The translations under genes and the position numbers were made by a program. This document shows, in pieces, positions 61,598 through 64,000 of a stretch of 64,000 nucleotides of DNA; the first letter of the stretch is position 1, and the number at the start of each line of letters is the position of its first letter. The notes beneath the pieces are model-generated. The model did no database searches and was not told the DNA's origin. It saw nothing but the letters and a program-made list of their open reading frames with translations. The DNA comes from Desulfopila_A sp964446655. GTDB lineage: Bacteria; Desulfobacterota; Desulfobulbia; Desulfobulbales; Desulfocapsaceae. Location: the NCBI GenBank assembly GCA_964446655.1, contig CAYUPL010000002.1, positions 84,350 to 148,349 of the forward strand. Direction: 5' to 3'.

Positions 61598-62293
61598 ATG
61601 TCAGAGCAAAATGTTTTTAATAAAATACATGTAGACGAACGAGATAAGGCTGATCTGGGTGGCGTCCTTGATCAACTCAATCTTCCACCGGCTTTTATAG
61701 AATTTGTGCGGAGAAATCAGAAAGCAATATATATTGTTCTCGGTCTGCTGGCAACAGCTGTTATTGTCTGGGCCCTGTATGGTTCCTCTGTCGAAAAACG
61801 GCAGGTTGAAAGCAGTAACGCCCTGATGGCTGCGGAAAAACTCGACGGATCAGAAAAAGTGACCGCTCTGCAAAAAGTGGCCGAGGACTTTTCCGGAACC
61901 GATTCCGCTTTATGGGCCAGGGTAGGGCTTGCTCGTTATTCCATCGAAAACGAAGAAAATCAAAAAGCACTGCAGCAATACACGGAAATTCGAAATTCTT
62001 TAAAAAAAGAGAGCCCAATGTATCCTCTGGTAACCTTTGGGATAGCCCAGGCTCAGGAATTCTTAGATGACCACCAGGCTGCCTTGCAGGAATACGTCCT
62101 CTTGAAAAACATAACAGGGTATGAAAATATCGGCTTCAGTGGAACGGCCAGACTTCATGAACTGCAGGGAAACATAGAGGCTGCTATAAATGAGTACGAG
62201 CAGTATCTAGCAATCCTGGATGAAAGGGGAAGCAGCACCCCTGAAAGGTCGTATATCACAGAGAAACTCACGCGCTTGAAGGCCGGATTGTGA
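61598..62293 (+). CDS. YfgM-like membrane-anchored TPR protein
   Basis: 231 residues. One membrane helix (about 45-64) follows a charged cytoplasmic N-terminus, and the periplasmic part holds TPR-like repeats (FSGTDSALWARVGLARYSIENEENQKALQQYTEI and later FGIAQAQEFLDDHQAALQEYVLLK). This layout matches YfgM, an ancillary SecYEG translocon protein. The stop overlaps the panC start (GTGA), so the two are translationally coupled. Confidence 0.75.
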   Translation: MSEQNVFNKIHVDERDKADLGGVLDQLNLPPAFIEFVRRNQKAIYIVLGLLATAVIVWALYGSSVEKRQVESSNALMAAEKLDGSEKVTALQKVAEDFSGTDSALWARVGLARYSIENEENQKALQQYTEIRNSLKKESPMYPLVTFGIAQAQEFLDDHQAALQEYVLLKNITGYENIGFSGTARLHELQGNIEAAINEYEQYLAILDERGSSTPERSYITEKLTRLKAGL

Positions 62294-63135
62294 GAATAAT
62301 TGAGGACATCCCTACGCTCAGGGCGCAGATCCGAAACTGGAAAGATAAAGACATGAAAGTTGGGCTGGTACCAACCATGGGATTTTTCCATGACGGACAC
62401 CTTGCCTTAATGGAAGAAGCGAAAAGAAAATCCGACAAGGTGATTGTTTCTATTTTTGTCAATCCTCGCCAATTCGGCCCCCAGGAAGATTTTGATCACT
62501 ATCCGAAAGATATGGAAAGAGATACTGAACTGGCCGGATTAGCGGGAATGGATCTGCTTTTTTGTCCCCCTGTTGAAGCAATGTATCCAGAGGGGTATCA
62601 AACCTCCATATCAGTGCCACTGGTGTCCAGGGGGTTGTGTGGTGAGAGCAGACCGGGTCATTTTGATGGCGTCGCAACTGTGGTTGCCAAACTTTTCAAT
62701 CTTGTCCAAGCGGACATTGCCGTTTTTGGAGAAAAAGATTTTCAGCAACTTGCACTGATCCGTCGAATGGTACTGGATCTTGACTTTCCAGTTGAAATCA
62801 TAGGTCATCCAATCGTAAGAGAAAAAGATGGCTTAGCCATGAGTTCACGTAATAAATACCTCGAAGGACAGGAAAGAACCAACGCCCTATGCCTCTACAA
62901 GGCCCTGCAGTATGCAGCTGAACGTATTGCCGCGCAGAAACAAATTACAACAACACTTCTTGTAGATGATCTGAGAAAAATACTGGAAGGGACAAAAGGG
63001 TGCCGCGTTGATTATATCAGTGTTGTCCATCCCCAAACACTTACCTCAAAGACTATAGCTGAGAAAGGTGATATTCTTGCTTTGGCTGTTTATTTTAGCA
63101 ACAAGGTACGATTGATAGATAATATCATGTTATAA
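62290..63135 (+). CDS. panC: Pantoate-beta-alanine ligase
   Basis: 281 residues beginning at GTG. The ATP-binding motif TMGFFHDGHLALM is near residues 29-41, SIFVNPRQFGPQEDF near 57 and VFGEKDFQQLALIRRMV near 145. The KMSKS-like loop is MSSRNKYL near 188. It joins pantoate and beta-alanine to pantothenate. The beta-alanine maker panD lies 63 bp downstream. Confidence 0.96.
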   Translation: MRIIEDIPTLRAQIRNWKDKDMKVGLVPTMGFFHDGHLALMEEAKRKSDKVIVSIFVNPRQFGPQEDFDHYPKDMERDTELAGLAGMDLLFCPPVEAMYPEGYQTSISVPLVSRGLCGESRPGHFDGVATVVAKLFNLVQADIAVFGEKDFQQLALIRRMVLDLDFPVEIIGHPIVREKDGLAMSSRNKYLEGQERTNALCLYKALQYAAERIAAQKQITTTLLVDDLRKILEGTKGCRVDYISVVHPQTLTSKTIAEKGDILALAVYFSNKVRLIDNIML

Positions 63136-63198
63136 AAACAGCTTGGGCCTACTTACTTACAATATCAACACTAATACAATTCTGAATCGAGTATAAAT

Positions 63199-63561
63199 AT
63201 GCTGACACAGATGTTAAAAGCCAAGCTGCATAGGGCAACGATCACAGAAGCTGATCTAAGCTATGAGGGCAGTTTGACTATAGATAAAGATCTAATGGAT
63301 GCCGTTGGTATCATTCCTTTTGAAAAAGTTAAAGTTTATAATATTAATAATGGAGAAAGGTTCGATACCTACGCAATAGAAGGACCGAAAGAGTCTGGAG
63401 TTATCGGTTTAAACGGAGCTGCTGCCAGGAAAGGTATGGTTGGAGACCGGATTATTATCGTAACATATACGCTGCTGAATGATAATGAACTGGTGGGATA
63501 CTCTCCTCAAATTGCACTGCTTGATGATAACAACACTATTAAACAGATGTTGAAAAAATAA
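63199..63561 (+). CDS. panD: Aspartate 1-decarboxylase proenzyme
   Basis: 120 residues. The self-cleavage site is Gly24-Ser25 in YEGSLTID, giving the pyruvoyl group. The AIEGPKESGVIGLNGAAARKGMVGDRIIIVTY region completes the fold. It produces beta-alanine for panC. The preceding gap shows no regulatory element. Confidence 0.95.
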   Translation: MLTQMLKAKLHRATITEADLSYEGSLTIDKDLMDAVGIIPFEKVKVYNINNGERFDTYAIEGPKESGVIGLNGAAARKGMVGDRIIIVTYTLLNDNELVGYSPQIALLDDNNTIKQMLKK

Positions 63562-63587
63562 ATTTCGTATTGGAAGGAGCATACACG

Positions 63588-64000
63588 ATGCCGGGTTTTG
63601 AGCTTTTTGGAAAAGAAGAAAGAAAGGAGATCGAAGATGTTCTTACAACAGGGGTTCTGTTTCGCTATGAATTCCCAGACCAAAGAAAAGGAATCTATAA
63701 GGTTCGTGAATTTGAGGAAAAGTTTGCGGCCTATTGTGGTGCAGCCCACGCTCAGGCAGTCGCTTCCGGAACTGCTGCTCTCAAGGTTGCTCTCATAGCA
63801 TTGGGTGTCGGACCAGGTGATGAAGTTATCACCCAAGGGTTTACTTTTGTGGCGACATGGGAAGCGATTTTGGATGTTGGTGCTGTTCCTGTCTTCACCG
63901 AAATTGATGAAACCCTCAATATGGATCCCGAGGATCTCAAGAAGAAGATTACTGCCAGAACAAAATGCATCATCCCTGTTCATATGCTCGGTTCAGCGGC
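63588..64000 (+). CDS. DegT/DnrJ/EryC1/StrS-family aminotransferase, 3' end missing
   Basis: The first 137 codons are visible before the window ends. A clear ribosome site (GGAAGGAG) precedes the ATG at 63588. The sequence opens MPGFELFGKEERKEIEDVL, then shows HAQAVASGTAALKVAL near residues 56-71 and GDEVITQGFTFVATWEAILDVGAVPVF. These are the cofactor and sugar-nucleotide positions of DegT PLP enzymes. It would transaminate a UDP- or dTDP-ketosugar for a surface glycan; the PLP Lys lies beyond the edge. Confidence 0.88.
   Translation, partial: MPGFELFGKEERKEIEDVLTTGVLFRYEFPDQRKGIYKVREFEEKFAAYCGAAHAQAVASGTAALKVALIALGVGPGDEVITQGFTFVATWEAILDVGAVPVFTEIDETLNMDPEDLKKKITARTKCIIPVHMLGSA

Noticed and set aside
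1..64000. CRISPR arrays, insertion sequences and prophage segments
   Set aside because: No regularly spaced repeats, transposase or phage structural genes are seen; gene order and composition are uniform.

Overview
This 64 kb window is a single-copy, gene-dense stretch of a Gram-negative chromosome: Tol-Pal envelope genes, lipid A genes (lpxC, lpxK, lpxB), a complete branched-chain amino acid ABC importer, corrinoid (B12) assembly genes, pantothenate genes and many housekeeping genes. The gene families, the moderate base composition (roughly mid-40s % G+C by eye) and the anaerobe-type gene content suggest a Desulfobacterota bacterium, most likely near the Desulfobulbales. That placement rests on gene content only. 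No rRNA, prophage, insertion sequence or CRISPR array is visible. One run of 100 N (33487-33586) shows that the sequence is a scaffolded draft.

Layout. 1-4107 (minus): tolQ, tolR, tolA, tolB and a CpoB-like lipoprotein cut by the window edge. 4223-9548 (minus): a compact set of a FabF-type ketosynthase, an acyl carrier protein, two CrtI-like FAD oxidoreductases and a FabG-like reductase, which looks like a specialised acyl or lipid pathway. 9992-12298 (minus): lpxC and lpxK. 12479-17314 (plus): livK-livH-livM-livG-livF, with a strong hairpin and T-run between livK and livH. 17328-19982 (plus): lpxB and an SDR/DUF2867-type protein. 20029-21692 (minus): a nucleotide-sugar dehydrogenase and queD. 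22041-27461 (plus): trmN6, a ComM-like ATPase, two proteins of unknown function and thiL. 27480-31684 (minus): dCMP deaminase, an alpha/beta hydrolase, tRNA-His, a zinc-ribbon protein and a prephenate dehydratase-ACT-prephenate dehydrogenase fusion. 31829-34576 (plus): an MrfA-like helicase fused to a DEDD exonuclease, interrupted by the N gap. 34752-40706 is mostly minus: an SH3 protein, LD-carboxypeptidase, coaX, an M23 peptidase and RNase G, with cutA and a small Cys-rich gene on plus. 41010-44727 (plus): a glycosyltransferase, an SPL-like radical SAM protein, ssb and a DnaJ-family co-chaperone. 44752-46587 (minus): leuD and leuC. 46824-52100 (plus): a YejA-like binding protein, a cold-shock protein, tsaE, a YcaO-TPR protein and a truncated Sel1-repeat gene. 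52183-58870 (plus): cobC, cobU, cobT, cobS (frameshifted at a G10 tract), a cobD-cobQ fusion and cbiB. 59018-64000: a small exported protein, ndk, xseA (minus), a YfgM-like protein, panC, panD and a partial DegT-family aminotransferase.

How the genes fit together. The left third is envelope biology: Tol-Pal, lipid A and a probable unusual acyl pathway inserted between tolQ and lpxC. The corrinoid block covers nucleotide-loop assembly: aminopropanol arm (CobD, CbiB), amidation (CobQ), activation (CobU), lower-ligand activation (CobT), joining (CobS) and dephosphorylation (CobC).

The points most worth a second look are the ketosynthase/ACP/CrtI-like cluster, the helicase-exonuclease fusion, the G10 frameshift in cobS, the PheA-ACT-TyrA fusion, the YcaO-TPR protein and the cobD-cobQ fusion.
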